Source: Atrichornis clamosus
Lineage: Eukaryota; Chordata; Aves; Passeriformes; Menuridae
Assembly (NCBI GenBank): GCA_013400975.1
Contig: WBMZ01008930.1
Span: 1-64,000 of the forward strand
DNA length: 64,000 nucleotides
Direction of reading: 5' to 3'
Below are positions 1 to 14,100 of the stretch, piece by piece. The first letter of the stretch is position 1. The number at the start of each line of letters is the position of its first letter. Under the pieces are notes generated by a model. The model was not told where the DNA came from and did no database searches. It was given only the letters and a program-made list of their open reading frames with translations. A program made the translations under genes and the position numbers.

Positions 1-1416
1 CAGCAGCTTATCTGATACATTTTCCTTTATGCTAATACCTCTTAATATAAATGTCTGCTAATTGCCCAGGGGGAGTTTTCATTTGCCTGTGCAAAGAATT
101 CGTCCTCAATTCAGCCTTTGCAAAGCACCTTTTGCTCTTTTATCGCATTCAGAGCAGTTTGGGCACTGCTCCCACTCCTAGGCTGATAAGATCAGGCTTG
201 TCAGAGGCAGAACACAACACATTTATTCCACAGTTTTACCTGCAAATGCTGTGCTGCACAGAGAATTGCAAGCTCTAGGACAGATCATTACACTGCAAAG
301 AAAGGCTACAAGGAATATCAGAGCACTAAGAACAACTGAAAGACCCATTTAAAAGGTCTTCTTATAAAGGAATAAAGTATAAGAAAATGGGTGTTTCATC
401 CAAAGAAATTGAAACACACAAAAAAGGGAGGAATTCAAATATTAATATGAGTGAAGTACAAACCAGTCAAGATAAAGTGCAACACCACCATTATAAGCAT
501 CAGACACCAACAGAGGCCAGACTATTTAGAGCTTAGGGAAGCCATGGCAATATTTCATCTACATAGTTGAAGTCACAGCTCAGCTTTTCAAGGCTCAGTA
601 AAATTTGCAACACAGCTTTCCCCCAAGCCATTGAATTCCTAACATTTTTTCTGGTGATCTACATTCAGCACTGGACAGCATTTAATGAAGGGCCAGCTAA
701 TTGCTACCTACCGTTCTCACCGCTGGTGCTGAGGTGCCCGTAAAAGTCTAGGAAAAACAACACAAGGCAAAGTTAAGAAAACTAAACTGCATGTTAAATG
801 CTTTCTTTAGGCCGACGTTTCAAAATGTCTCACATTCAAAGTCATATTTGGAGCTATGGTCATTAACAACACTCTTTAGGTGCTTTACCGACCACCATCA
901 CAACTCTCTGCCAGCTTTTTATTTCCCTGACATGAAGTGTTTGGTTTTTTTAAAAAGGAAGCACAATAAACAATGTTTTTAGCCCTATAACATAGCTTGA
1001 AACTGCAGGTGTGCCATGAGGTTCTGTAAAAGGTTAGACTGGGAAAGTCATCCTTTCAACAAGATTGGAGAAAGAGCACACTGTCTTCCCCAGATTGCCC
1101 ATACAACTCAAACCACTCATTCTCCTCTGTGATCAGCTTCACTGGAGTATCAGACAATTTTACCCACTTTACACTTGCTACTGGCTTCTTTTGCTTACCT
1201 CATTTGAACTTAAATTTGATCCCATTGCAGCCCCAGTTGCATATAAGTCCAATGTTAAAAGTTACTGAGCCGCACTGCTGGCAGGAACTGCTCATGCAGG
1301 TTAGGGGTGGAGGAAGAGGGATTTTATGACGAGGCTCTCCTGCCCCACCCCCTGATTATTCTCAGTCATTAGGCAGTCCCCTCCCTGCTTCCTGCAGCCT
1401 ATTAGAGCACCTCAAC

Positions 1417-1426
1417 TGAGTCAGCA
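1417..1426 (+). promoter_or_regulatory. candidate AP-1 / NF-E2 / small-Maf site (TGAGTCAGCA)
   Basis: The sequence reads CTGAGTCAGCA, an AP-1 core extended by GC on one side as in a half Maf recognition element. A C-rich CACCC-like stretch lies about 70 bases upstream. Function is inferred from the motif alone; such ten-base matches also arise by chance. Confidence 0.2.
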
Positions 1427-4400
1427 GAATGAAGAACAATTCCTTTTCTACCCACTGTGCTGTTTGGGGAGGATGCTGAAGACCCTTTCTGCCCAGGCAT
1501 TGCCCTCTTGAAATACTACTGGTAATGAAAAGTTTTGCATTTATGCAACAGCTCTAACCCCCAAGCAAAGTGCTTCTGACTAATTAAATCACAGCTCTTG
1601 GAGTAACTCTACACTGCCACCACCATACTGCAGGGTAGTAGAGAGAGATGTCAACAGCTTCTTTCCAAAACATAAACTCACATACCTGTTGCAGTCTTCC
1701 CATAACAGCACAGTTCAGGTAGGTAAGTCCTGCAGTTCAGCAAGGTGACTCCATTGTGAAGCCACAACTGAGTGACTGCAGGACCCACACTCCCCTGAAG
1801 CTACTTTGGGCATCTCTGTGCTACATTCAGCAACCTCGACACATGCTGAGTATTCTGTGCCTGAATATTTCTTGTATATGTATATAAGAAAAAAAAGTAA
1901 TCCATGTCCAGAAATCTTGCAGTTTGATATTAAATTAAACAAGAGTGAAGGGAGGAGCTATAAGCAGAAGGTGAAACTTGGGAGTGGAAGGGTGAGGCAG
2001 GAGCGAGGGTTGTGCTCTCCTGCGTGGGCCCAGGGAGCACAGCAGTTCACCCATCCTCAGAGCTTGCTTCAAAGGGATCTGTGTGTGCTGGCTCTCACAG
2101 CGAGCCCGGCAGACACCCTGTGGGAAACTCTGGAGCACAGAGCTTCCCTGACTCCCCAGTGTGCAGTGACTCACTGCCTGTAAAGCTGTGTGTTAGAGTA
2201 GCCCTAAACTACCTTGCATGTGCAGGCTGGTAGATTTTGGAGCATGCAAGATCAGACTCTGGCTCTGCCAGACTCTTTCTGGCCTCTCTGCTTGATGATA
2301 GGAGACAGCAAGTACTCACTCTTGCATCATGAGAGTCAAGTGATTATTTTTAAATCAATCTTATTTATATTGGTGATTAATTCGCTTGATGCAGGCAAAG
2401 AAAGTAACCTTGCAGACTGCGGTGGATGTCACCTAAATGCACTCCCCTGTGCTGTGGAGGCTGGTATCAAAATAATTCTGCACGGAGGAAGAGAGGATAT
2501 CCAAGGAACATCACTAGACTAAAATCCTCTTTTTACATGCAATTCACTTCCTTCTGTGTTGATGTCTGTGTGTTACACATGTGATGACTGTTCAGAAGAT
2601 CTTATTCAAAATATGCAGTGGTACTCTCTGGTGGTTTCCATCTAATGGCTAGCTGCTTGCTCCACAGGCACACTTTACACCACTTTGATTCTCAGAATCA
2701 AGGGGAAATGGCTCATAAATATGAATCTGCAGCATCTGAAATGCTCCTTGCAAGAATAACCAAATTATACTTCCAATGAACACATGAATCTCTACCTAAA
2801 AGACACAATACATCCTGTATCTTCTGTCTTTATTACTTTATATCTGTGTTAAATATTTAGGAACAAATTCAGGTGGAGCAGTCACAGCTGAGAATTACTT
2901 GTGCTCTCACAGAACTAGTCTTTCCAGCTTCTGAAAAATGAATGCTTCCCTGGAAATATTTAAGAATTAAAATTTAATGCAGGAATCTATTTTCATTAAA
3001 AATGTCTGCAAAACATCCTCTATCAAAGGAAAGAGGGTAGATTATCCAGCTCAACTTCCCCAAGTTGTCCCAACAGATATATATACACGTATACACGCTT
3101 ACATCATCCCAGCTGTTTCACAGCCAATACAAGACTCCCTGACATTACATTCTCTTACCCACACTGATTTTAAGATCCATAAATGAGACAAAATGGGAAA
3201 ATTATTCCAGAGTCAATTAATCTTACCCACTGAATGGTTTCCTGACGTTCAGATTATGTTTTCCTCTTCTTAAAATAATGCCATCATTGCCATACTCAAC
3301 ACATGTTCCTAAATAATTCTCCCTCTCTTGCTCATGACAACCATCAAGTTTTGTAGCAGACGTTGTCTCCCTTAACCACTATTTGTCCACGTCATGCAAG
3401 GCTTTGGAATACAATATCTTTTAAAGATCTGGCATCTTTGTGCCAGTCAACAATTATGATTTCAACGGTTTCTCATTCATGCAGTGAGCACATGACAGAA
3501 CTAAGCACTGAATGCTCATAACACCTGTAACAGTAAGTCCTTGTCAGCACTGAGAAAACTTGATGGCTTATTCACTGGTGTCTGCTACACAATCTGCTTA
3601 ACATAAAAAATCACAGATTTGCAGTTTGGACTTTTAGAGGTAGAAATGTGTCCCTAGGATTATAATTTCAAAAAGATTGCTACTTCAAAGATCAGGTATC
3701 ATGTTTTGGGGTTTGCATTTTTCATTAGTTCTTCTACAATTCAAGGACAATTTCAAAGACAACCATAAAGCATGCATTGACTAAATTCGTGTCTGAAGTT
3801 ACCCAAAGTCTAAAGAGCCATACATTGACTCCTTTTAGCAATCACACTTCCAGAGTAAACATTTTAAATTGCCAGTGATCTTCACGTACATGCTACTTAC
3901 ACTCTTTCTCTGCTTTTTAAAGATTAGAGAGACTGTGTAACTGATGAGGGAACACTTAGCAGTCTCTTCAAAGCTCTGAGCAGTAACAAGGAGAATAAAA
4001 AGGAAGATAGAATTTTCCTCTGCTCTTCATGCACTTTGCAGTGCACATTTACATGCATCTGATTTTGCATATTTATGTTAATTAAGACAAGGTGGAGAAA
4101 ATATAAATATCATTCTGATCTGAGGCAGTCAAAATTCATCTAAACTAGCCTGCTGTAAGCAGTAGTTTCCTCAGCGTGACACTCAGATAATTGTACACCT
4201 AACTGCTATAGGTTGCAGGTAGGAATAACAGCTGCTTTGAATACCCCACAATTTCCTTATATACCACTTTGTCACCTTCTGATAATCCAGGACTACAGAA
4301 ATGTGTGACTAATGGGGGCCTTCATATTATTGCAAGAGAACCTTGTACCACCCTTGGGATGACAACAGGAGTGGTCATCATTTAAACACCTTGAATGAAA

Positions 4401-4829
4401 CAAGAAGGGTAAATATTCAGAACACATGCTAGAGGTGTTAAAAATGGTAGCAAGATGTCACATTAGAAAATAATTACTCTGAATTAACAATTAAGCAAAT
4501 TAACAAATGTAGTGTCAGGTCTGTAGTTTGGGATTTTCCCTGAATATCACCTTTCAGTTTGTTTTCCTTATTTTTTTTAATGTTTCCACAAGCTACAAAA
4601 TCTGCAAAGACCTCATCCTGCCAATCAACTAAGAGCAAGCGGTCTAAGTCAAATTCCAGTTACACAAAGGACCTAAACTCAATAATCTCCACAGGCAAGA
4701 CTTACCATGGATGAAAAGTGTCGCTTTCCTTCTCCATGGTGTCAGATTTTAGACTCTGAAAAATTGATTTTTGGCTAGGTAATTTTTGTCTTGCCACTAG
4801 TTTAAAGCAATTCTTTGGTATAAAAAAAA

Positions 4830-4892
4830 CCATTAAAAAAACCTACCAAAACAAAAAATAAATAAAAATACCCCCCCCATATATATATAACT
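4830..4892. repeat. A-rich low complexity with C9 and (AT)n
   Basis: An A-rich stretch is followed by a run of C and by ATATATATATA. It is simple-sequence DNA with no sign of a gene. Confidence 0.7.
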
Positions 4893-5971
4893 TTCACATT
4901 AATATGTTGGCATTCTATTTTCATGTTTCTACATAACACAGCTTCAAAACACCTGTTCTTCAATACTCTACAATATTTTTGATATTTTGTATCACATACA
5001 GTTAAAAAAAAAAAAAAATCGCATTAGATACCAAAAAAGAACTTCCTGAGAAAGTTTTCATGGAGAAGGTGACAGAGGACACAAGTTATAGGAAAAAAGG
5101 CTGAAAAAAATTTTTTGCATTCATTTATAAACTGGAGAGAACTCCAATCTGAATCTGAGTTTAAATTCATTAGAATGAAAGGTGCAAAATCAGTCACTGG
5201 AGAGAGAAATCACGCTAGATGATGGGGTAGAGAGATTATATTTTTGCTTAAGACACTATTCTGATTATGACACATATGAAGGAGAACTTCTACGTTGAAA
5301 AGACTGTTGAGCAACTAGATTGAAACAGTTAGACATGCCCTTGATACGTTTTGGAGAGATAAAATCTCGCTCCTCCTCACATGAAGAAATTGGGCTGCTT
5401 AACCATTCCAAAATCATCAATAAAGTGTTGTCCCATCTGTTAATATATGCAACCCTGCCTTCAGATTTATTGCAACCGAATTTCAAATCCTATCCTTGTC
5501 TCAAAAAGCAGTAGGTCATGAGTTTATCTCTCTCTCCCTCTCCTCTGCAGATCTGAGCATCCAACAGCACCTCTCTTCACCTTTGCAGGAACACTCAGAG
5601 GTTGCCTGACCTTTCCAGGTTCATTCAACACTTCAGGCACTGTTCAAGCAGCTGCCCTAACCCCATCAGACCACGGGTGTGAGGAGCACCAGCACCAGCC
5701 TGTGTCAGCTAATTACCCAGTAATTAAGCAAGACACATAGCCCAGGACCTTTACAGGGAAATCTAGAGCCAATTTCAATCTGAACCAATTCTCAGAATAT
5801 CAGGAAGTCACCTCATATTACCAGCAAATTAAGGGGGTAACTTCATCTACAGTCAGCCTGAGAGATGTCTGAGCCCTAATAAAGAGTACAAACATTCAGA
5901 GCTAATTGTTTTCAGGATCATGCCATTACACTTAGAAGACCTTGTGTGACAGGTCAGAAATAAGCGTTTTC

Positions 5972-5989
5972 AAAAAAAAAAAAAAAAAA
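5972..5989 (+). repeat. poly(A) mononucleotide run
   Basis: This is an uninterrupted run of about 18 A bases in intergenic DNA. No body of a retroelement can be recognised next to it, so it is called only as a simple repeat. Confidence 0.7.
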
Positions 5990-7800
5990 GGAGTTGTTGC
6001 TGACCTACCTGGATCTTAAATAGAACAATTACATCAATGCTGAATCACTTTGAAAAATCCAGCTCATGTCACTGAGCCTCAGCTCCTTCCTTAAAAAATA
6101 CCACCAGTAATACTGAATGTCTCTCCTTAGTTATTTTTTATGAATAGCTGGCAAGACAGTCAAACAAATATCTCTTCCCCGTCCTTTTTTTTTGCTGACT
6201 TTCAGCATCACATCACAGGCAAAATTCTGAGGTATCACTGCAACGTGAACAGCATGAAAAGGCTTCAATAGAACAGAAAAAGAAGCCTTTCCTTCCCCAA
6301 GCAGGAAACCAAACAAGTCCAAATGAGTTTGGAAGAAACCCACAAGCCACCAAGGTAAGACCACTGACCTTGGCTCTCCCATGTAAAGCATTAGTCTCAT
6401 GCAGTGTTAGATCCGTGGAGCCAGATCCCAACACAAACACCAGCATTTGTCTGACTAAAATTCAAGTCAAAATATTGAGCTGCTAAGCTAGCCCATTTGG
6501 GCAACCTAAAATTTTTCAGTGGCTTGCTAAATAGATTCAGATTTCTGAAGAAGGACTTCCTTTCCTCAGCTCATTCTAAGCCACTCTAATTTTCCAGATC
6601 AGCTGCCAAAAACACACATCATCACCACACCTTGGGTGAGTAAAGCTGAAGGCCCAGCACCAGGTGTTGCAACCACCAAAAACCAGTCGGTGGAATACAC
6701 CAGGCACAAACAACTGCTTATATTCCATGTTCCTGGAGCTCTAGTAATGAATCTTGAAAATCTTTAAAATGCTTAAAAGATACTTTGCAAAAGAAAAGAA
6801 TCCAAGTTTTAACCCCCCATTTAAATATTGTTTAAAACTAAACTTATGATCATAACTTAGCTGTCAGAGTGACATCTTCCTTTTCTTCTTTACTAGCAGA
6901 AAAATATTGCAGTCTTGCTGGTGACACATAACATCAAATTATCCTAACCACGGGCAAGGAAAGAAGGTGTAAGACTGGCTTTCTGCTTAAGAGGGTGGTT
7001 GGAAAAGAAAGATCTATCCATAACTGAGAAAAGGAAAAGTTGTTGGACTTGACCACTTTAGAACTATGAAAAGGAGATGCAAAAGTTACTGCCAACAGTT
7101 TCCTTTTATGAAAGGAGACTTTATTGGTTTGATTCATATTGCAGTAAAACTTGACAGACACCTGCTGGTGTTATCTCCTGTTAGATGAACGCATGCACAG
7201 AAAAGGATTGTCTTAGAGGTAACAACATATAATGTTCTCTCCTGCATTATCATACCAGTCATCTGCACTCTTGAAAGCAGAATTTCCTTCCATTTTTCAT
7301 CATCCAAAGCAAAGTGGAAGTTCTTATTTCATCCTTCCCCAAAGGTTATTAGCAAAGCTCATTGTTCCCTTGATATTATTTCCCCATATCAGAAGCACAA
7401 ATAATTTTTTCCCAGAACAACGCGCTAGCTGAGCTGGATCCATAGAATTTAATAAAAACCACATACTTCAACGATTTCCACTATAAAATTCTTATTTTTA
7501 GTAACATTATGCATGGGTACTTAGTATTTGAACAGTAGCTATTACACTGCACGTGTGTTGTTGCATACAGCAGAAAATAACATCTAAGAATGACCAGTTA
7601 AATATACTTTCTTAAGCAACCATTTTGCTAAGACAAGTATGACGATCTAGTGAACACTCCCCTGCCTGTGCTCTGGAAAGCTGTGGGAATAAAATGGTAG
7701 CAGCAGCTACACACTGACCATCTCACTGTTGCATCTCATTTGTTGGTATCACAAATTTTGTTGTCATCACAAACATCTGTGAGCTTGCAGCAGATGAGTA

Positions 7801-7806
7801 TTTATT
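7801..7806 (-). terminator. candidate poly(A) signal of the PLA2G4E-like gene
   Basis: TTTATT on the plus strand is AATAAA in the sense of the gene, about 60 bases past the stop codon. A GT-rich stretch (GATGTTTGTGATG, then TTTGTG) follows within 30-60 bases in transcript direction, as expected of a cleavage downstream element. It would give a very short 3' UTR; other AATAAA copies further on cannot be excluded. Confidence 0.45.
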
Positions 7807-7863
7807 AGTCCAGGACCAAAACATTTGCCTATGTCCTTCTGATGAGATTTTTCAAAATATACT

Positions 7864-8102
7864 TTAAGAGTGTTTACACAAATGAGGTGATGAGTGGTTT
7901 TTAAGTCTCTTCTTTCGTTCCACTGCAGTTTGCAAAGCCTGAAGAATTAAATGTTTATTATTCAGGATGTTGTAGCTGCACAGGTTAAGCAGCTTGTTGA
8001 AATTCTCTTCAGTATACGTAAGCAGGCCAGTGCCATAGGGAGCAGCACAGTTGGACACGTCCACTCTTCCCTGCTCCATCTCTGTGGGGCTGCGCTCCAG
8101 GT
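7864..8102 (-). CDS. PLA2G4E: PLA2G4E-like last coding exon
   Basis: The acceptor TTTCAG precedes ACCTGGAGCGCAGC, and the split codon A|AC gives Asn. The exon reads [15 protein letters not shown], then [14 protein letters not shown] and [16 protein letters not shown], and ends with the basic tail ERKKRLKNH and a TAA stop at 7864-7866. It covers the C-terminal part of the cPLA2 fold and the putative membrane-targeting tail. Confidence 0.92.
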
Positions 8103-11100
8103 CTGAAATGAGAACAAAGCACAGCAATCTGATTGGGGTGGAAGACCAGGCATGCAAAATACACAGTAACAGATACAAGAAAATGAATTATCTCCTGAAA
8201 AGGGCTCAAGATTTAATTACTGTATAGTTACTATGTCTGCTTCACTAATAAAATCCACTAGTTCACTGCTTGGCTATAGTCACAGCTGATCCACAATTGA
8301 CCAGCAGAACAATATTCCATGCAAAATTCTTTCCTCTTTCAATTAAAGTTTTGCATCAGAATATTTCAATTTTTAAGATTTGAAGTTTTGTATGTTTAAC
8401 TTTTCAATTGAATTGTGATATGACAACTCCTTGCCTACCAACCAGGTAGAAAATTACACCAGAGAGCTCCTGGATTGGGAATCCTCCCTCTCAGGTGGCT
8501 GAGATTCTAAATACACGCAGCAGAACACATATGATAATGAACTGCATGAGGTCTTTTTCAATAAGCTGGTACATGGATTTTTTCATTTTTTGAGGAAAGT
8601 TTCCTGGGTCATACAAAAGTAGCAACAAGAAAATTGAAGTTGATGTATACAAAAGTTTTTGTAAACTGAAACTGAATTTGCCAAATAAGTTTTTGTTCTG
8701 GTGAAACAAATGGATTTCTTCTATTGCTGAACTAAAGAAAACACTCTGGCAACTTTTCAAAAATTACAAGTCTCAAAACATCTTGTTACCTTGGCAAAGC
8801 CTTTTCTTCATTATATGTTTTCAGGACTTTCTATTCTCAATTTTTTCGTGTAAAAAAGTAATAGAATTCAGCTTCATTTACCAAGTAAATGGCATATGTC
8901 TTTATGAGACAGGTGACAACGTTAGCTGCTGGTAGATATAACTTAGTAACTGCCTCTCTCCTTTATTATCAAAGGAACACAAACTGTTTCAGGTGCCAGA
9001 GGGGGTTTCCCTCAAGGTACAGCTATTCTTTTAATTTTGAACCTCTCCAGTCCAATCCCTGATTAGCTGGCCAATACTATACGCATCAAAACAGTAAAAC
9101 ATAATATAATACTGGGAATATAATAACAGCCAACACAGAAGATTGCCAGCATCTTGTCTTGGAAGAAGAACAAATTCAATTGATAAACTGGATGTGAAGA
9201 TCTAAAAAAATTATTAATGCTGTTAACTTACTCGGTGCCTTGTATTTTTGGAAGGTATCACACACTAGTGGAAAATAGGCCAAGATGGGTGCCTCTAAGC
9301 TGTCCTCAAACACATAGCACTCCTTCAGGTGTTCCCGGTCTTCCTGGCTCAGCCCTGTGCTGGGGAATGGGATCCCATGCTCCAAACAGTACTCTGAGAA
9401 TAGGTCCAGTGGCTGGTTCAACAGAGAGGAGAGTTGCAAAACAAAGAGATTCTGAAACATGACTACCAAGCCCCATAACTGATGTTTTGCTGCACTAGAC
9501 AATCTGGCATTGATTTATATGTTTTCAAATAATGCTAACTACACACTTGAACAAACATATCATCTTGATATTAATATGTCCTAGGTAATAGAAATTTGAT
9601 TTGCTAGCACTTTATATTTTTAAAGCAAGGTTAGTATTTACTGAAATTTGTATGACATTTAGATCATTTTGTGATTTAGTGGGCACAGCAGAGGATTTTG
9701 ATAAGGAACTTTTGATTAAATGTGGCTTCTCAGATCACGGGTTCTTAAATGTTTGAGTTCAGTGCATCTAACAGTCTGTCTTCATGTCCCCTTACAAATA
9801 AATTACATTAATTTCTATCATATATGTCCCTCAATGTTTCTTCAAACACAGCAAAAACAAAAACCTGACTGAAGCTTATATCAACATCAAGAGTCAAACA
9901 TAAAAGAAAAACTCCAAATTTTCATTCCAAACTTTTAAAATCATGTATTAACTAATTACATGGTAACATTTTTTTCACTATTGAGGAACGTGGTACCAGG
10001 ATGACAGTGTGCACAGATACACAGAGTAGGACATCTATATGTCTGTGTTGATGTACATGTCCTAGAAAGATAGTGAAAACAGCCCTGATAAAGACAGTGA
10101 CATTATGGTCACAGTGTTGAATAGTACCACTGACATGATCATTTAACTTAATAAAAACTAGACTATTTTCTGGAAAAAGAAATAGAGAGAGAGAGAGAGA
10201 GAAAGGTGTCATAGTAATTCAGTTACTGGAGTCATATAGATAAAGAATCACTGCTTCAAAACATCACCAGAGTCTGTGATCCTCCACTGTAATTTAAATG
10301 CACAATGACATCCACTTTTCTCTCTGGCCTCAGAACGGGTGGGCAGCTGGTGTTGATGAAGAAAGCTGTGTCTATCAGTTTGAGGTAGTCACCCATTTCA
10401 CTCAACTGGTTGGGAGAAGAATCCAGCACTGTATCTGAAACTCAAAAACTTATATTAATTACTGCAGGACCAAGTACATTTTTTTCCAAATTAGTATAAT
10501 AAAGGGAGAAAGAAAAGACAGGTTGGCATTTATTAGTCTTTAACACAAATTCTACAGCTGAGTATTTGTCTTTGACACAATTTTAGCATCTATAGCTCGA
10601 CTCTGAGATCAGTAAGAGGGAGCAGTCCTGAGACTCAACTTCATCCAAAGTGATACATTACACTGCTTTTTCAACTGGTGTAAATTTGTGGCTATTTAAC
10701 TTCCATGGAAGCTGCAAGTCACTCTTTCATGACTTTTCCTAGAAAGAAGAGGATTCAAGCAAGCCGGCTGTGCTTTCTCTCCAAGACCGAAACAAGATCA
10801 GCAGTAAACTGTCTGGAGCTTGGCAAAACCAATTCCACAAACATATTGATGAAATAATATTAATCAGAATTTGCCTTTATGATAAAACTTATCAAATATT
10901 TGTCCTCCGCAAGTATCAGCACACAAATCACCTTCAAGGATGCATCTAAAGCAATTTACTATTACCTTTCCACATGCAAAAACTCTCATTCTCTAAATAC
11001 TTGTTATGTAGCTGCAAGCCCCTGAGGAAATTATGGTAAGTTGAAACCACTGGCCGTCCGGTCATCATTTCTCGAAGAGTTTTGGAAAGGTAACCTTGGG

Positions 11101-14100
11101 GAATGGATAAGCAAGTTGTCTGTTCATGAGGCTTCTTGGGCAGAGCAGGGTGCTCCTCTGTAGGAAAAATAAGAAGAAGGTACGTCTGCATTTGTTTAGA
11201 GTGTTTCTCTTATAACAACAAAGAAAGAGGCGCTGGGCAGCCACACCACCGTGGCCCCCAGCCGCATCTGCAATTGAGTGCACTCATGGACATGCAGAGC
11301 TTTCTGTGCAGTGCGTTTCAGTGTCACACCATCACCCTCTTGTTCCCTGACTGGCCTCTCCCTTCCCAAAGGGCTCATGGTAACCCTCTCGTGACTAATG
11401 AAAGTCCCCAGGGATCTTGCAGAGTGAGCAGCACAGTGTTTTTTCCTGTTTTACAGCACAACTGTTTGTCTCCTCCTTTTCCTTCATTCCCAAGGGCTTG
11501 GTGTACCCTGAGCCAGAAATAGGACACAAAACAAACCCTTTATCAAATGTCAGGTTTCACATTTCAGAGAGATGTGAAGACAATGAAGATGCAAGAGAAA
11601 AGTAATTGAAATAACTAACCAATGTCATGCTCAGTGTCTCGAGTCCATCTGTGCCAGAAGTCTTCTGAATGACCTGAGAGGTAGACAGCATCCATAAAAT
11701 TCTGGGAAAATATATTGCTCCATGTGCCTTGAAAGTTTAAAAAAAAAAAAAAAAAAAAGCACCATTTTTAAAATTAGTTTGCATTTTTAGAGCACAGCTA
11801 TGGCAATGTACTTGGATCCAGCCTCTGGTTTACTTATGAAATATTATGAATTTTCATATAAATATTAAATGCCATGCCATTCCACATAAACTCTGGCTTA
11901 CAACCATGCCATTTTAGAGACTTGGCTGTCTATAAAAGTCAGGCTGTGATTTTAAATACTTAAGACATTTAGTTCATGTGTGTCCGTGTGTTCTCTTTTT
12001 AGTCACATTTGTCTCAAAAATTTGTTTCCGCTTTTGTTACTTTTGGCTGGTTCATTTGAGATTGAAATTGCGTCAGATACATCCTCTGGTGTACAAGTAT
12101 TGCAACTTGCAGACCACCTCTGTGTAGCCAACTGTTAAGGTGGTTGTTTCCTGAGATAGTAAATTACCTTCCAAGAAGCAGATGCGGGACTCTGGGATCT
12201 TCTTCATCCGGTGACCCATGAAGAACTCACTACCAAAATCCTCTGAACGAACGAAGGCCCCATATTTCAGGAGACCCACCTCATAAGGTGTGAACTCCAC
12301 CCACTCTGCAAATAAGGCATCAAAATGGATTTATTACAGCCATCAGAACATATGTAAAAATCAGCTTAGAGAATCAGAAGCTGGAAAAACAAGGCCTATA
12401 GCTTCACCATGGTGGTGACAGACAGTTCAAATCACCGTGTTTGGAAACAGAGGCCCTTCAATATATGTGAATGCAAAAGCTAAATTCACCTCCTCCACTA
12501 ACACTGTGAAAAACAATTCAGCTTGGGATTCAGGTCCATTTCTGCACTAGGACACAAGACCTGGGGCTGCAAGTCCACCAATTGCTAGGGCCCTGCACAA
12601 GATGAAGCATTTTTAGCTCCTCTGAGTCAGCAATGACACCAGGTGCCATTCATTCTTAAGACTCTCATAATCACAGCCTGTGAGGCTAAAAAACTCCAAA
12701 CAAACTCCCTCCACACACAAAAACCATGACGGAGCACCCTGGGACTGCAGATGTGCCTAGAAGCAGATGACCAGGTTCTGTTGCAGGACTTCCTGCTTTG
12801 TGCTGAAAAACGCTGTGGGAATAATGATCAGGAACACTGTGACAGGGGCACAGAGAGCTGCCCCTTCTCAGATCCCTCTCTGGCTGCTGGGAGCTGACCC
12901 CTGCTCTCACCTCTCACCGCCTTTTCCCTTCTCCTCCCTTCCTTGTCCTCTTCCCCACTCTTCATAGCTCTACTACTGCTTGGGCAGAAGACTCAGCAGC
13001 TGAAAGGGGCTGGGGTAAGTGGGAACAAGAGAGAAAAAGAGCAGCAGTTGTGGCTCTCAAGGCTGCCAGGAAAAGGCATCTCCATGCCCCACAGAGTAGT
13101 GCCTAGAGCACATGAATCTCCCTTCTAGATTATTAGGATTCTTAGTATGACCCAAGTCAGGAACCAGATATGAAAACAGGCGAAAAAGAAATTATTTATA
13201 AGACTTATTGGCTTGGACTTACAGTAAAAGCTTTTGGTACTCAACCAGGCTTGAAAGGAAACTCTTCAGTTATAGGAGGATATATAATAATCTATACCTT
13301 TAAAATCCAAAGTGCTAAAGTCATCCTTGACATTGAGGGACAGGTATATAGGGAGCGGATTCTGCCCCTGATTTACTGCTAGTTGCTGATCCGAGAGTTT
13401 GTGAGTAGTTCCCTGTTTCCAAAAAGCAGAAGTCATTGTAAAAAGATTAACATGATGCATGAACTTAATGCAGTATCTAAATATGAATTATAAGTACCTT
13501 TTAAAAATATCTGTTAAACTTCAGCAGATTTTGTTCTGTGTACTTTGGTTGTTTGGCCATACAAGTGTGTTCATGTGTTATCTGCTATAAGCCTTTGCCA
13601 AAACACTGTGCTTATGGGAATTTCAGAATGGGGCACTTGTCTGTGCAGTCACTAGGATATGACTTGCTTTGAGGAAAGAAATATATTTGGCTATCTTGGA
13701 GATGCTGCACAGAAAAGTCAACCAGGATCCATTTTCTCCAATACAGCTTTGTTTGCTTGTATGGATATATATTGCTATGCCTCAACATAGATCTCTAAGA
13801 GAAAACCTTCTCTCCTCTGTGTGTTACTAGAAAGATCACTTGACCCAAAATTAAAGATGGAAAATCAGTATCCTTAACATGTTGAAATTTTACATGTTCA
13901 GACATGTCCTCTAAATGTTTACATTTTAGGGTTACTTTGTTATTTTTCTTCTAAAAAGCCAAATAATAAGTGCCTCAGAAGTTTTGAGAGCCTTTCCTCT
14001 AACTGAATCCAGAACCTTAGCCATGGGAAGTTAAAAGTCCTCCTGAATGAAAGAGAGAGAGAGGGACAGAGAAGGAGAGAATATAAAATACCTGATGATG

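Larger units (their letters stand above)
1..7800. other. intergenic DNA downstream of the PLA2G4E-like gene
   Basis: No exon, RNA gene or recognisable transposon is supported here. All open frames are short and show no family similarity or paired splice sites. Local features are a GC-richer block around 1960-2190, a C-rich stretch near 1340-1350 followed by a TGAGTCAGCA site at 1417-1426, an AT-rich patch with a run of C at about 4830-4892, and poly(A) runs near 4999-5015 and 5972-5989. In human the next gene on this side would be EHD4, but no CpG-rich first exon of it is seen. Confidence 0.6.

Noticed and set aside
1935..2183. GC-richer block with frames on both strands, considered as an exon or CpG island
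   Set aside because: CpG dinucleotides are few, no frame has paired splice sites, and no protein family is recognised.
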